Shown in pieces: positions 1 through 11,482 of a stretch of DNA of 64,000 bases. This stretch comes from Branchiostoma floridae (Eukaryota; Chordata; Leptocardii; Amphioxiformes; Branchiostomatidae), in NCBI RefSeq assembly GCF_000003815.2, contig NC_049980.1:30132768-30196767 (forward strand), read 5' to 3'. Position numbers and translations under genes: made by a program. The first letter of the stretch is position 1; each line of letters starts with the position of its first letter. The notes beneath the pieces were generated by a model. It was given only the letters and a program-made list of their open reading frames with translations. It did not search any database and was not told the DNA's origin.

Positions 1-1694
1 ATGAGGTCTAGGGTCACGTTGGCTCCCTTCACAGTAAGATATAAGAGGCAGAGTCGGTTTTGTTTCCTTTCCTGAATAGATAAAAAGTCATTCTTGGTTT
101 TGTGACAAGTGTTTTCGTCCGCCAAGGGATAGGGAGACACTACATGGAGTGCATTGAGTTCAAAGTCTTTCAACGAGAATTAAGAAAAAAGTGAATTGTA
201 TCTTCCGTATGAAAAAAAAAAATTTTTTAACGACAAAGCAGTAGCAATCAAATATTCTATATACCATCTCATACATTTGTTTATGCATTGCAACTATGAC
301 AACAATCTTAAGAGATAGTGCAACTATGGAAAACGTGAAAAACAATTGGGAGGTATTCAGCGTTATTCAGATGATTATCTTGTCTATTACAATTGCCACA
401 AGTTATCCAGGGTAACACATACAGTCAGCTAATACATGTGCCTTATGATACTATTCAGACCTTGTGCATATATCCCAGCAATAACGCCCCTTTTCTACTG
501 ATGCGTCGACCGTTCCGTAGCCAGAAATGTTGTTGTTAGTCCGATCAAATTCTATTGATCAATAAATAAGTGTATGTTGCAAGTTTTATGTGTTTCTTTG
601 TCTTTCAAACCATATTTCTACATCGTGTATCATATTCAATCTATGAGGCAATCGCTCAACAGTCTCCATTCAGTGGAGATTTACCCTAAATAATACAAAA
701 TAGAGAAGAAAGGCAGTGTTTTAATCGGTACGTTTGTTGTATTGCTACCAAAGAGACGAGTATGTATTTCCTATCAAGAAATCACAGCATTGATTGGAGT
801 AAACAAAGACTCGAAATATATAATGGCTGCAGAATTCATATCTAAAATCGTTTCGACGGGGCAACACGCCACCACGTAGTTACCCATTGTGTAGTCGTCT
901 TCTCCTTTCCAAAGAAATTGTTAGGGACCAATAATAAGCTTTATTAGTTCACTTCAAAACATGCCAGGAGCGTCTGTCTCCCGTCAAAAGCACCTGACGG
1001 TGTCGGTGTGGTTTTTGCTGATGCTGTATGAAATGTCAGCAACAACACACGAGGCGTCTTGTTTTAGCTAGACGGCCATCAGAAACCAAGTACAGTAAGA
1101 ACACAGAACGTAATAAGCAACAAAACGAGTCTAACCTCTAAGCCTGCAGTGTCGGATAGAGAGTCCAAATTCTCGCTTTCCACACCATTGTCATAAATCT
1201 CAACAATACGGATCCTTTAGGGTTTTTAGCTAAGGCGGGTGGCTGGGAGGTGAGGTAACAAAAACTTGTTATGTCGCACCCAAAGGACATGACTACAGTT
1301 GTTGACATTTGCGTCTCAAATAAACCTACTAATAAGTGACGGCAAATGGCACGTAAGTTATGTATTCTAAGGGGTGGGGCCGGGTGCTCCAGAAATGTGA
1401 ATTTGTACTTAAAATATGTGGCTATCTATAGCTTTGCAAATTTGTAATGCTACCATATGATCCTATGCTGTGATACAAACATGGGAACTTGAGTCCCCAT
1501 GGCTACATAGCCTGGTCACTGGTCTCCACTAGGGATTCAGGGTGGATTTCCTCGGCACTATAAGCTTGTATACATCTTCACCTGGTCAACTAAGCGCAAC
1601 CCCGTCATTTTTGCATACCCGAATTCAATTTCAGCCCTAGTTGCTAAGGGTCTTACTATCACAGCGAGGCCAATGCAACATTTCCAAGGGAGCA
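1..1694. other. Non-coding stretch
   Basis: I see no coding exon, RNA gene or clear repeat here. The longest reading frames are short, AT-rich and lack splice context or family resemblance. Confidence 0.5.
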
Positions 1695-1703
1695 AGTTAA
1701 ACC

Positions 1704-1878
1704 TAATCTCCAGGCAGATTTACCAGTGGCATAAGGTAGTATCAAAGCTGGCTAAGTAGTACAGCTGACCAAAGGGAGTCATCAGCCACTGGTAGTCAAA
1801 CACACTCCTAGGCAGGCTTCACTCCTCTGGCAGCTGTTGATACTATCTTATGCTACAGTAGGATCTGCTTGGAGGTTA
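1704..1878. mobile_element. MITE family A, copy 1 (MULE-like, 9-bp TSD)
   Basis: A 175-bp element with imperfect terminal inverted repeats: the left end reads TAATCTCCAGGCAGAT and the right end is the inverse, ATCTGCTTGGAGGTTA. Just inside, 'GGCATAAGgTAGTATC' on the left is mirrored by 'GATACTATCTTATGC' on the right. It is flanked on both sides by the 9-bp direct repeat AGTTAAACC (1695-1703 and 1879-1887), a clean target-site duplication. No protein is encoded, so it must be moved in trans. A 9-bp duplication is typical of Mutator-like elements; that class call is inference. Confidence 0.85.
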
Positions 1879-1887
1879 AGTTAAACC

Positions 1888-3585
1888 TGGGACCGGTGAC
1901 TTGTGCGAGCCCTGGCAACAGTCCGGGTACCAGGCTACACAGAGGCTTGTGCCCCCATGGCGACCCGGTGTTTCGTAGAAAACTAATCAAGAAACCGCTA
2001 ATCACGTCACCAGCGGTGAGGAGAAGACGACACCTGCGTACCTTTGATGATAACTGATTTCATTTCCTTTCCCCACAGAAGGGGGCTAATTAGCATAACC
2101 AGCGGACACTGACAATCGCTGACCCTAATCTTCAAGCATCGATGTATAGTCCGGCACTTAGTTTCACGCGTGTTTTATGAGACATCCTATATGTCTTCTT
2201 AGTGGTTTTCCCTCGTCGCCTTCCCCAAATATATGTGTAAAAAAGGTTTGCTACGTTGATATTTGCTTGAAGTCCGAGATTAGGTTGGACGTAAAAACGG
2301 AGCAGCTAGAAGACATTATCACACTCTAGACCTCTACTTGGAGATGATCGTTTAGATCCCAACGACTTTTCCTATCTTAGCTAATCAGACAGGGATACGC
2401 CCAATCTAATAGTGGTTTAAAGCACATCATGATAGATATAACGGTGTTGTTATCAAAGCCATGATAAGGGAAGTGTGAAAGATCCGTGGAGTGGGGGGCA
2501 AAATAAAGAAAATTAAACAGCGAAAAGGTCTCCTTTTATTAATTTTCTTTGTCACGAAAAGGTCATTAGCCATAACTTATTACTTAAAAAATGTCCTTCA
2601 CCTTTTTCAATTGTACGAATCGACATCAAGTATCTAATATAAAACGGTTCAAAAGTATGACATATATGTTGGCCCCCTCACTGTCACGCCGTTTTCCTTA
2701 TTTTCTTGACTATTTGATAGATTGTAAAGAAAGCTTTTCGCAACTTTGAAGAATGGTGAACCATCCCTAACGCTTTGTATTGCCAGTATTTTTACGCTGG
2801 CACGTTCAGTGGTTCGTCGTGGAAGAGATTGTCTGGAAGAGTATTGACGTTGTTTTCTATACAAGGATTACAATGACGCAAGTATTACGGCAGAAAAAAA
2901 CACACAAAATGGTATATTCACGCTTTGATTTAGTCTGAGAAGTGACACTGATATGACAACGATATATTCACGCGAAAAAAAAAGCCCGATAGATGTTTAT
3001 ATTTTGCACAGTTGTACGTAGTTGTAAAGTCCACAGTTGACGTGATAATCAAAGGCGAGATAATCCCGTCTTAACATAGACGGCATCAACGTAGCTTTGG
3101 GGTTCAGTCACTAAAAGGAATACTTCACTGGATTGCCAAACTGTTTCTAGGATCTATTAAACTAGGGGAATGGGGTATTTGAAGTGTGTTGAAGACGTGC
3201 GGTGTATTACGGAGGGGTGGGGGTTGTAGTAATCAAGCAGGGCCGCCGACACGATTTTTCTAGCCAAGACAAACACGCCAGCCCTGTCATCATGAATCAC
3301 ATCCTGAGACTGACAGACAGCATTGTGTGAATACAACAATGGGATATAATAGAATAAACAACAAATCTTTTCACTATAACGTCATGTGAATATTTGTTGA
3401 GATTGGAGTAGCATAAGATGTGACGTGGGGAAAGGTCGCCTATTGTACGTACTGTCACGCGCACGTCTGTACCTGTCGTCGGGCGGTCAGGAACAATATT
3501 TCCCAACGAGCAATAACCCTAGTACATGTAGTATGAACGACAACTAGACAGCTGGACAGACATGATAGCAAATATCTCTTCGCCA
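1888..3585. other. Non-coding stretch
   Basis: No supported gene. Reading frames of 60-70 codons occur on both strands but show no family resemblance and no splice-site logic. Confidence 0.45.
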
Positions 3586-3850
3586 GTCCCCATTGCATGC
3601 GGAGAGACGCGGGGCACTATGGGTAGTAGTCTGTGTGACACAAACTCTGATGTCATAGGCTGTAACTGGTTCCTCCCCGTTTGTAGGGGCGGGCGGCTAT
3701 AAGCGAGATTTAATCAGGCTACACGTATATGGGTAGCAGAGGGGCAAACGACGTAGTTACCTGTTAGTGCTGCGATCTGGTCTGTTTCATTGTGGAACTT
3801 CTGATGTTTGCACCCATGGTGCAACGGATCTCTCAGTATGCAATGGGGAC
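3586..3850. mobile_element. MITE family B, copy 1
   Basis: A 265-bp element whose ends are inverted copies: GTCCCCATTGCATGC at 3586-3600 and GTATGCAATGGGGAC at 3836-3850. The inner parts continue the pairing (GGGCACTATGGGTAG on the left against a CACCCATGGTGC form on the right). The same ends recur near 12.8, 16.0 and 17.8 kb. I could not see a target-site duplication. Confidence 0.7.
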
Positions 3851-4457
3851 CGTGAAAAACTTAAAGTCATGAAAAGACATCGAAGTTTTATAAACATGAC
3901 TGGTCAATCTGTCGATTAAACGAAGGGCAAGACCCTTACCCCTGGTAGTTTTTTATGGTATTGCTGTGGGAATTCCAGTTTTTAGATCATTTGCTCAGGA
4001 CATGCAATGGTCATGTATGGCTGTTGGATACTTTTGGGCCCTCTATCACATCATTTTTGAAGTCCAGGGATATCTATTTTGTTTTGAGATTTTTTTCTTT
4101 TTTCTTCCATCTCATCTCATCTCGTCTGTCTTGCAATATGCAATTCCTGTACAAGCTAGCATTAGCTTTGGGGAATTAACTTCACGAAATGATATTGTAG
4201 AGTTAAACTAGACAGGCAACATTTGAAAATGCAGAATGTTTTCCCTGTTGCCTTTTGTGATCTTTTGTCAAACTACTCTTACACGATACCATTGGGCTCG
4301 CCCTATAGTATCATATGCGAGTAAAAAAAAACAATACAGGTTGCTATTACAAACCTGTAATTGTTCAAGTTTACTGTACAGTTAATACTCAGTTCATATG
4401 CTGATGTCAGTTCTCATTGGTTTACGGCAGTTCTAAGCTCTGATTGGTTCCTGACAG

Positions 4458-4518
4458 AAGAAGAAGAAGAAGAAGAAAGAAGAAGAAGAAGAAGAAGAAG
4501 AAGAAGAAAGAAGAAGAT
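4458..4518. repeat. GAA/AAG microsatellite
   Basis: About 60 bp of nearly uninterrupted GAA triplets with occasional GAAA. It produces Glu-, Lys- or Arg-rich reading frames that are artefacts of the repeat. It ends about 190 bp upstream of the first exon of the 188-residue hypothetical gene. Confidence 0.95.
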
Positions 4519-4708
4519 CACATCAGCAAAAAAAGAATATGCTGTAAAGGCACAATCCGAAAGGCAATGCAGTATTATTTGTTTGATCCCATGATGCTAC
4601 AACTAAGTCAATATATAACTGCCATCGTATTGCCCTCGTTTTCTTGTCCCTATCTGACGATGTTTTTTCTTCTTTCAAAATGCTGTGTAGTTCGATCACA
4701 CACCAAAC

Positions 4709-5989
4709 ATGAATGGCGCGGGGATCCAGGCACCGTATCATACACAGTTCATCGACGGGGATTGTGATGACAACGGTAAGTTCAAGTCTCCTCCAGAAAC
4801 CGGGATCAACGGTTTGTCGTTCAATTGCGTTTATGTAACTCAATGCAAGATGAAAGCAATGTTTGAAGATGTTTTCTGGTACTGCAGTGGGACTTGGACT
4901 ATGGTCTTGTTTCTTCGTGTCTTTTGATGTCAGAAAAAAGCGGAACCCCAGACAGCAATTCATTTTTTTCTCACTAAATGACATCTAGGTTACGGGGGAC
5001 CAACAATTCCTCCCTGGTCACCAGACGACGGTAGCCAGTCACACACCACCAGCCACACCGGCAGCAGCACCAGTCAGCCGCCACTCAACAACGGCTCTGC
5101 GTTCATGCAGCGACCTCTAGCGACGCACGAAACGCCTTCACTGGGGTCCAGGGCTAGGAAAGGCCGTCCGACCACGACAGGACTCTACATGAGGGTCAAC
5201 GAACAGACGGTGCCCTTCCAACGCCTGCGACAGGCTCCGCATCCAAAGCTCAACCAGCTTCAGAACTCTAGTCGTATGAGAGGGCGCCTGACTGGAGGTA
5301 CATTCGTTTTACATTGATCTCTCAAACAGAACTTGTGGAACGAGTCGACCAAAGAGTAGAAAGCAAAGGCGCTTGCTTCTTTCAAATATCTAGGACAGCT
5401 AGCGTGAATGTATTATTAAGTTAAAATTCTCCCACACCTTTCGGTGTATAGGTCGGTGCCCTTCTCACCTTTCGGTGTATAGGTCGGTGCCCTTCTCCGT
5501 ACCCATAGCCCTTGGGCCATACAGTTAAGCATTTTAAACAAGGGGCTGGCCAACCGTCATTCTCTTTTCTAAACGTGCTGAACAGAAAAACAGTATGACG
5601 TCTATGAACCATTTTTGATTGAAAGTCTTTGGTATGACTTTCTATGCATTGAATGCATTTTCCTCTTTTAGATGAGTAGCTACTGACAGGAGAGTCGAAG
5701 CACCAATAAACACCTGTCCAGGGTTTAAACCAGTAAACAGCATTTATAAAAAGATACTCTTGTAGACTGTTTCAATCTTATCCTATCCTGTTCTCCAGGA
5801 AAGGGAGTACCAGGAGGCGCGGACAGGACGCCAATCTCGTCCGAGTACGGCTCGATGTACACCAAGACGTACGGAGCAGCGCCCAGGACGTCGGCGGGTT
5901 CTTACAAGAACAAGGTTTACTGGTACGAAGACAATTTGCAGAAGGTCAAGTCCAAACCACTCCGACATTCATCAAAAGCCCCTGTATAA
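4709..5989 (+). CDS. Hypothetical protein, three exons, 188 aa
   Basis: Exons 4709-4775, 4989-5297 and 5799-5989 join in frame (67+309+191 nt) with GTAAG and GTAC donors and CTAG and CCAG acceptors, ending in TAA. The product is hydrophilic, with no signal peptide or membrane segment. The N-terminus is Gly/Pro/Asp-rich, residues ~34-58 are Ser/Thr/His-rich, and the C-terminal half is basic with spaced Tyr, Gly and Pro, closing with KVYWYEDNLQKVKSKPLRH. I do not recognise a domain. The basic, Tyr/Pro-spaced make-up recalls small cilia- or sperm-associated microtubule proteins, but that is a guess from composition. A polypyrimidine run and TAG end at 4690, so the first exon shown may be an internal exon whose start codon lies at 4709. 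The exon structure is well supported, the function is unknown. Confidence 0.6.
5435..5496. repeat. Perfect 31-bp tandem duplication in intron 2
   Basis: Two identical 31-bp units (5435-5465 and 5466-5496), each containing CACCTTTCGGTGTATAGG. The following 'tagcccttgggccatacagtt' stretch resembles 13855-13875, so the duplication probably lies in an older dispersed repeat. Confidence 0.8.
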
Positions 5990-6184
5990 CAAACAGATCA
6001 GCTTAACACCAAGCAGACGATGTCAAAAATGAATTTTTCTTAATTGAAGACTCGTGTATACTTTGGTCAGAATTCAATCGATTATACAAATTAGAACAGT
6101 CCAATATAAACATGTTATGTCAAAAAAAGGCTCGAGACAGAGCATCTTCACACATTCCCGGCTCAGTGAAACGAGTAGGTGCTG

Positions 6185-6412
6185 GCCGCCATCTTGGTGT
6201 CCTTGATTTGCATTTCAGTGGATCGTACCTGAAGGGTTATACAGTGATTAGGTTTTAGACAAGATTAAGATATCTTCTCGTATGTTCTTCTGTGAGTCGT
6301 AGACATTCAACTGTGATTCTGTGAGAGGGTCAGAACGTCTTCAGATATCCTTAAACGCTCGAGCTATCATATACTGCCACTGACATGCAAATAGTGACAC
6401 CAACATGGCGGC
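6185..6412. repeat. Inverted repeat with GCCGCCAT and ATTTGCAT arms
   Basis: The left arm (6185-6221, GCCGCCATCTTGGTGTC then ATTTGCATTTCAGTGG) is mirrored by the right arm (6377-6412, CCACTGACATGCAAAT then GACACCAACATGGCGGC). Arms are about 36 bp and the spacer about 155 bp. Each arm contains a GCCGCCAT (YY1-type) core and an ATTTGCAT (octamer) core, and TGACGTCA lies just outside the right arm. It may be a MITE or a duplicated regulatory site. The structure is seen; function is inference. Confidence 0.65.
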
Positions 6413-8160
6413 GGGCAAAACGATGACGTCACATGAAAAGGCTTTATAAAAACACAGTTCAAGAAGTGCCGTTTGGATGTTGAAACACGAGCAAAAGAAA
6501 ACTGTTATCTCAATGAGTGTATCACGCCGCGTGGTGTGGTTAATATTAGAGGAGTGCTTACCAGCCAGTGCCTCATTTTTAAGAGGCGTCGGTGGTAAAT
6601 CTTGAAATAAGGGGTAAGGTACAGGCCTACAGTGTTGTAAATTGCGGTGTATAGGTTGTAAGAACGGATTTACTGCACTGTGTCATACAATAAAGGGTCG
6701 ATTTTAATCCCGTGTAAAAACACAAATATCTTCAATGAAAAGGCGGCTTGTGTACATTATTCTTACACATGACGTGACACTGTGGGTTGAACGAATGATG
6801 GTTGCACTTGTACGTAAAGCCAACCATTCACCTGTTTCCCTTGACTCACCAAATGTATGGCAAATGTCTGAAAGTGGTATTAAAATGGTAGTACCTGAGA
6901 TAGGGTTAGTCGTTTTCATTGTGATTCATTTTGCCTCTTCTAGTCTAGCATGTCAAGACAACTTATTTAATTGATAATACGTATTTGATGATTATGTGTT
7001 CTAATATAGTGAAATTTGATGTTGGGTGATGCAGCTTAAAATAACCACACACACAAAAGCAAAGAAACAGTCTTTGGATTCAGACGATATTTTGAAATTT
7101 CTCAACGTGCTTTACATTTCATCTGTACCCGCCATAATACAATGAATGCTGAGCTACCGGTACACCACGCCCTCATATCATTAATCTCCAAACAGATGTA
7201 AGACTTATTCTCACAATTATGTGCTTTTGCAACATTTATTACGTCTACCTAGCAGTGCACTTTTATCTAGTTTAGTGAGAAGTAAATACATTTGATTGAT
7301 TGAATAAAAGATTGATTAATCAAATACGTAGAGAGAAGGCCAAAAAACATTACCTACAAATGACTAAGGGGGTTTGGGCATATATTAAATATCAGCCATG
7401 TTTCTGTATCTGCATCTATATTGCTGGTATAACCAACCTTCGGCGTAACACATATACACCAGCTTCAATATGTAATACGCGATGACGATAATCACAAAAG
7501 TTATTGTTCTTCACAATCAAAAATTATTTTTTCTATCGCAACATTCATTGAAAGACGTGGTGACGACACTCTCAAGTCGTTTATTTATCTTTCAAAGCTA
7601 TGTAAACGAACACTAACTCAAAGAGATCGCTATAGAAGATACAAAATAAAATGAAATCTAAAAAAAATTAGAAAAATACGCACGTGTTTTGAAAAGAAGA
7701 GACCAGACAATCTTTGTTGCACTTACAAGTCGTGTCAGACGTTACATAACGTCCGTACACGTGCCTACAGGTCAAGGTGCGTCGGTTGAACGTCTCAGTA
7801 CACTCATCAGCCGTGCGTCATCGTCGACAGCTACGCACAACAAGACTACCTTTCTTTCCTCGTCTCCTCTTTTACTACCTTGTCTGCTAAGTTTTAAACC
7901 CGATCTTCTCACCTCTTCAGAACGAAGCGTTGCTTGACATACAAGAATTTCTTCGGTTGACAGGTAAACAATGAGACAGAATTTCGTATTTTATTACTGT
8001 ATATAGGTGCGTCTAAGGGAGCGGTCACACGAGTACGTATGTGTATTCAAATCCGTATACGAGTTCCGTATTTATATGTTTTGTTTGTGGTCGAAAAAGT
8101 TGACTTTTCGGTTCGATAAACAGGCTGTACGGTAAAAGTCAAATTTTATGTGACACTATA

Positions 8161-8284
8161 TAATCTCTAAGTAGATTTACCTGTGGCACAAGACAAGTAT
8201 CAAAAGGTCCAAAAGCAGTATCCAACGGGCAACCGGGCACGTAGGACACTGTCTTATGCCACCTGTTGATCTGCTTGGAGAATA
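8161..8284. mobile_element. MITE family A, copy 3 (degraded)
   Basis: A 124-bp copy with ends TAATCTCTAAGTAGATTTAC and ATCTGCTTGGAGAATA, matching the family A copies at 1704 and 22174. The ends have several mismatches and the 9-bp flanks (gacactata, agaccagaa) no longer match, so it is older. Confidence 0.65.
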
Positions 8285-9958
8285 AGACCAGAAACAAGCC
8301 CACCCTTTTCGGTCAAATCTTGTACGACAAAAGCACGACAATCCTAAGATATTCCTCAGTTTGTGATCGTACGACTTGACTACGATTTACTCCAAGTGCA
8401 TGTAAGATCCTGCTCCGTAGTCGGGCGTATGCTTGTTTTTGTGGCATATTGTAAGTTCTTTTGCGGCATTTAGTTTTTTAGCTTTCATAAAGAAGGCTGC
8501 ACATTTGTTTTATGAGATTAGTCAGACTGACACATTCGTGAATTCCTTTCTTACTGAATGTTATCATCTTAAGTAGTGCATAGAAATATGCGTACAATAA
8601 GATAGAGATAATGACTGTTCATAAAATGTAGCAAAGCGTCCATAATGATAACTCAGGTACAGAAATGATATTTTGATTTCTCAATCGTTTAATGCCCATG
8701 AACTGTCTATTCTTTTAGAATGATTCCATCCACCGTGTTATTCAATTAACCTACATCTTTATAACCATTTCACCTATTCATTTTGCTATAACGTATTCTA
8801 GTTTACAATAACATAACGTACTAAAGACAGACATAAAAATGAGTAACTATCGTCGAACTCTCAAGGTGAACTGTCTTGTCTACAAGAATACGACAATGTG
8901 AAGAAATTGGACGCGATTTCTGAATGAAATCTTTGATGAGTCACCAAATATTGTCAAATTTAACACACAAACAGACCTGAGTGTCTGGTCTGAGTTACCA
9001 TCAACTCATTGGCAGAAATAAATCTTTAAAAAATGCCGATTGTTTAAGTAGGCCTAAAAAAAGGAAATTTTGCATGTGGCCTGATCTACAAGTTAGAAAA
9101 AAGCCATTAACCCCGAATGAAATAACAGAATAAGACAGCCTGACTTCGTCAACTGCGGAGAATGTCTTAAATGTTTTGATCTGTTTCACTCAATGTTTTG
9201 CACTAGTAATGCGATAACTACATGTACGACCTAGTTTTACAAAATTCAAAATGTCTACACAATTTTCAACAAAACATGTCATATACAGTTGTGCAAAGTC
9301 CCTTAATGTAGTTTATTTGGTTCAGCATAAATAAACCCCAAAGCATGAGGAACATGATTAACCAGTCAATTTGCGCTTAAAATGAAGCCCCGTCCCTTCC
9401 ATATCCCCTCATTACATCTACGTGTTTTTCGTTTAATTTTTATGTGTAGGTACATTCTTTTTTATTCCATTTCTACTGCCATGTCTTCGTCTAAAAATCG
9501 CCCTCGTTTCTACGCAGCGTTTTGTTTATTTAAGACATGTACAACGGTTGATGAGTCTAGGCAGAACTACTGAATGATTCAGGGGAAAAAGTATATAGGT
9601 CTCGGCCATATGTGTTCAAAAATTTTGCTTTCAAGCTGTGTGATCCGCCCCTTTCTCCTCGTCCCACAAAAGACAGGATTAGGTAACGTAGACTAATCGA
9701 CCAAAGCTGAGACGACAGTGACATTTTTTGTTCTTACGCCGTACAGAAAACGTGGCGTGACGAGTCGACGATCCTCCCCGTAAAATACTATCGCACTTTC
9801 CCTCTCCTCCCCAGTCGTAAATATTGATTCAAGTTCATGCTTCTCGTCAGAAACGGAGGGCTGCGATATTAGTCTGCAGGAGACACGCCTGAAGAGAGAG
9901 ATCACATTTACGCCGTCGTCACAGCTGGGTGTGGTACGCTTTCCTCCTTCCCTCCACC

Positions 9959-11444
9959 ATGAGTGCGGCCCAGTTCTCCATGCCTCCGATGAAGGACCAC
10001 CCGATATACCATGGTCGAGTGTACGAGGTACGAAAACAAAGAGCAGCATTTCTTTCTAGCACTGTCTGTTGTTTTTTTTCTTCTTTTTTTGTGTGTGACG
10101 AACATACTAGTTCAGCAAATATTTACTTCGCCCTAGTTGCAAACTCGTCTCGGCTTTTCCTTTAGCGACCAATTTTTGTTTTGACGTATTTGGTAAAGGT
10201 AATGTCGTCGCTGTTAAAATTACGCTGTGGTGTTGGGTGGGCCACACGGTATCCTGAAGTAATGCTGAATGTATCATTACACCCCCCCCCCCCCCCAAAA
10301 AAAAACACTTGATACAGTGAGTGTCTGGCTACAGCGGTTCTGAGATATTGGCAAGGTTTTTGACTTGGCGGGAGTCACCATATGGCAGACGGTTGGTCTA
10401 AAACGTTTACCAGAGGGCTGGCCACGTGAGGCTGTACACGTGCAGGGTTGTTTTGCAGTGCTGTAGTCCAGACACAATTTCCGTGTCGACTAAGTGAGCC
10501 ATCGAGAACCCAAAATGGCGGATATTGAGTGGTAGCGCGTTCATGTCGACAGAGACATCGTGTATATAAAGTACCCTGCACGGCAATGTCATAAAGTCCT
10601 CTAGTACACATTTCAGACCAACTCTCCGCTAAGGCTTAGGTCACATTTCCAAACCGGGACCTGACCGGGATGTTTTAAGGAACGAAAAATTGAAATGTAT
10701 ATCATGAAATCAAGGCCATGAATCTGATTCTGACATTTAAAAAAAATCTTTACGTCTGTTATTTATTCTTTTCGCTCCCGAATACTGCCCGGCCGGGCCC
10801 CGGGTTGGGAATTGGGACCTGTCAAAATACTACCCAGCACTGAGAACAAATCGGGCCCTAGTTACCGGGAAATTTGTTTAATTAGGGCGTACTTTGTAAC
10901 CGGTATTTGAGATTTTACAATTAACAACGTCTGAAATAAAACAAAACGACAACAAGAAAGTCTGAATAAAAAAAAATCACAGTCGAAAAAAACATCTCTA
11001 CTTCTTTTTCCTTCGCCAAGCCTAGCGTATCTTGTTTGTGTTGAAGTAAGGTTTGTAATCTGATTTCTGTCCAGACGGCGGAGCCGGCTTCCACACAACC
11101 CGAGGTGCCCTACTCCACCGCGTCCGATCATAAGTACATGGAGGCCCACCCCGTCACAGAGCTGCCCTACGATGACCACATGGTCGTGCCTTTCAAGTTC
11201 AAGGATACTACCCACCACACCGAGAACTCCACAGATCAAAGGTAGATGTTTTCGGTGTCTCTTCACAACGTACAAAAGAAATTTGATTTTGAATCTGGGA
11301 ATTTTCAAAACGCGCTCATCAACAAAATACAGACATGTTCTCTCCTTGGTGCTGAAATGCCTTCCGCTTGCGCCGGGGGACATTTTTTTGCCGCCCACGA
11401 GCGCGCGTGTGTGTGAATATGGGTGTGTGTTTGCGCTCTAATGT

Positions 11445-11482
<38 letters not shown>

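Larger units (their letters stand above)
5990..9958. other. Intergenic region before the MARCHF gene
   Basis: No coding exon that I can support. It holds the 6185-6412 inverted repeat, an AATAAA at 6689-6694 that could serve the upstream gene, and a degraded family A MITE at 8161. The remainder is AT-rich single-copy-looking DNA. Confidence 0.45.

Noticed and set aside
1869-2057. 62-codon frame
   Set aside because: Begins inside the right end of a MITE and has no family resemblance.
4523-4984. 153-codon minus-strand reading frame
   Set aside because: Antisense to the first exon of the 188-residue gene, with no recognisable domain and no splice logic.
10862-11398. 178-codon minus-strand reading frame
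   Set aside because: It lies antisense to MARCHF exon 2 and an adjacent intron, and shows no family resemblance.
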